From NCBI GenBank assembly GCA_051744245.1, contig JBNJCV010000008.1, forward strand, positions 1 to 40,981: 40,981 nt of DNA, in the 5' to 3' direction. The stretch comes from M55B165 sp051744245 (GTDB lineage Bacteria; Actinomycetota; Humimicrobiia; Humimicrobiales; Humimicrobiaceae). Positions 40,184 through 40,981 of this stretch are shown here, one piece after another (the first letter of the stretch is position 1; every line of letters begins with the position of its first letter). Under the pieces are notes generated by a model. It was not told the origin of the DNA and did no database searches. It saw only the letters and a program-made list of their open reading frames with translations. The position numbers and the translations under genes are program-made.

Positions 40184-40981
40184 GTGATTGAATTAATAAG
40201 GATTGGTTCTATAGGTTTAGCGCTAGTTATAGTTGGCTTTCTCATCGGCTTTTTTTACCGCAAATATATTATAGATTCTAAACTAAATTCAGCTGAGCAA
40301 AAGGCAAAAATTATATTAAACGACGTAGAAAAAGAAGCTCAGACTATAAAAAAAGAGGCATTGCTGGAAGGTAAAGAGGAAATACAAAACCTGAAAGCAA
40401 AAGCAGATGAAGAAATAAAGGGCCAGAGAGCTGAACTACAAAAAATGGAAAATAGGGTTGTATGTAAAGAAGAGGCAATGGAAAAGAAAGCGCATTTCTT
40501 GGAAAAAAAGGAAAAGAGCTTAAATATTAGGGAAAAAGAAATCCAGAAAAAAGACGAAAGCTTAACTGAAGTCCTAAAAAAAGAGGTATTGCGGCTTGAA
40601 GCTATCGGAGAATTAACTAAAGAGGAAGCAAGGGCTGTACTGATGAGGAAAATGGAAGACGAAGCCAGATTTGAAGCATCTAAAGAGATTAGGAAGATAG
40701 AGGCAAAACTTAAAGAAGATGCTGATAAAATGGCAAAGAAGATTATTTCTCAAGCCATACAGCGGTGCGCAATAGATCATGTAAGTGAATCTACAGTATC
40801 AGTAGTTAATCTACCCAATGATGAGATGAAGGGAAGAATTATTGGGAGGGAAGGAAGAAATATCCGGGTATTTGAAAACCTGACCGGAATAAACATTATA
40901 GTTGATGATACTCCAGAAGCGGTAATACTTTCATCATTTGATCCTGTGAGGAGGGAAATAGCAAGGGTTACCTTAGAGAAT
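40184..40981 (+). CDS. rny: RNase Y, 3'-truncated by the window edge
   Basis: This membrane-anchored endoribonuclease starts mRNA decay. The visible 266 residues start at GTG 40184, with AGAGAGG about 10 nt upstream; a TTG two codons earlier is the alternative. A TM helix (about 7-26) is followed by a long Lys/Glu coiled coil (about 35-190). A KH domain begins near residue 200 (VVNLPNDEMKGRIIGREGRNIRVFE...TGINIIVDDTP). The catalytic HD domain lies beyond the window. RNase Y is typical of Firmicutes and related lineages. Confidence 0.95.
   Translation, partial: MIELIRIGSIGLALVIVGFLIGFFYRKYIIDSKLNSAEQKAKIILNDVEKEAQTIKKEALLEGKEEIQNLKAKADEEIKGQRAELQKMENRVVCKEEAMEKKAHFLEKKEKSLNIREKEIQKKDESLTEVLKKEVLRLEAIGELTKEEARAVLMRKMEDEARFEASKEIRKIEAKLKEDADKMAKKIISQAIQRCAIDHVSESTVSVVNLPNDEMKGRIIGREGRNIRVFENLTGINIIVDDTPEAVILSSFDPVRREIARVTLEN

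Noticed and set aside
1..40981. tRNA, rRNA, CRISPR array, insertion sequence
   Set aside because: Reading by eye found no tRNA T-loop/acceptor pattern, no spaced repeats and no transposase motifs; a tRNAscan or CRISPR-finder run would settle this.

Overview
The window is about 41 kb of AT-rich bacterial DNA with tightly packed genes, mostly on the + strand. It looks like chromosome from an uncultured anaerobe. The evidence is a bifunctional penicillin-binding protein with four PASTA repeats (typical of Gram-positive lineages), several lipobox lipoproteins, and many Fe-S or redox genes (a radical SAM protein, MinD/ferredoxin ATPases, NifX-like proteins, a U32 peptidase, HypA). There is also a DUF2099 protein, a family best known from methanogens. 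A low-GC clostridial or deep-branching actinobacterial relative is my inference; the sequence here does not settle the taxonomy.

Layout. 1-9.5 kb is a loose, gene-poor accessory region. It holds the tail of an EEP-family hydrolase, a small Cys protein, a two-TM coiled-coil protein, a HAD phosphatase, YjbQ, a lipoprotein serpin, an orphan pseudopilin, a PEBP lipoprotein, an HD-domain protein and a complete AbiE toxin-antitoxin pair. Decayed genes lie in between. 9.5-18.8 kb is one arginine operon, argC-J-B-D-F-R-G-H, ending in a translationally coupled NIF3-like gene. It is read from a consensus promoter whose -35 and -10 lie inside two 13-bp palindromes exactly 20 bp apart, a probable ArgR operator. 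18.8-19.6 kb is a graveyard of a secreted protein and a lipoprotein. 19.6-31.4 kb has a U32 peptidase, an orphan RHH antitoxin, the PASTA PBP, tyrS-DUF134-DUF2099-lipoprotein, a DUF4015 glycoside hydrolase-like protein and an RHH/PIN toxin-antitoxin pair.

31.4-39.5 kb is the most distinctive part. Two DUF5320-type small proteins sit behind a promoter carrying two near-identical operators. They are followed by an Mrp ATPase, flavoredoxin, metallo-beta-lactamase-fold protein, radical SAM protein, NifX-like protein, zinc-ribbon DUF5320-like protein, DUF134 regulator, second NifX-like protein, two MinD-type ATPases with ferredoxin inserts, and a DUF89 protein. This resembles the ORP (orange protein) and NifX/Mrp gene groups of anaerobes, so metal-sulfur cluster assembly or handling is the likely theme. 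The two ATPases form an asymmetric pair: one keeps all eight ferredoxin cysteines, the other has lost three of four ligands of one cluster while keeping all four of the other.

39.5-41 kb holds an orphan HypA and the 5' two-thirds or so of RNase Y (rny), which runs off the window. rny is preceded by a consensus promoter, a structured leader of about 220 nt and an intrinsic terminator hairpin. No rRNA, tRNA, CRISPR array or insertion sequence was found.
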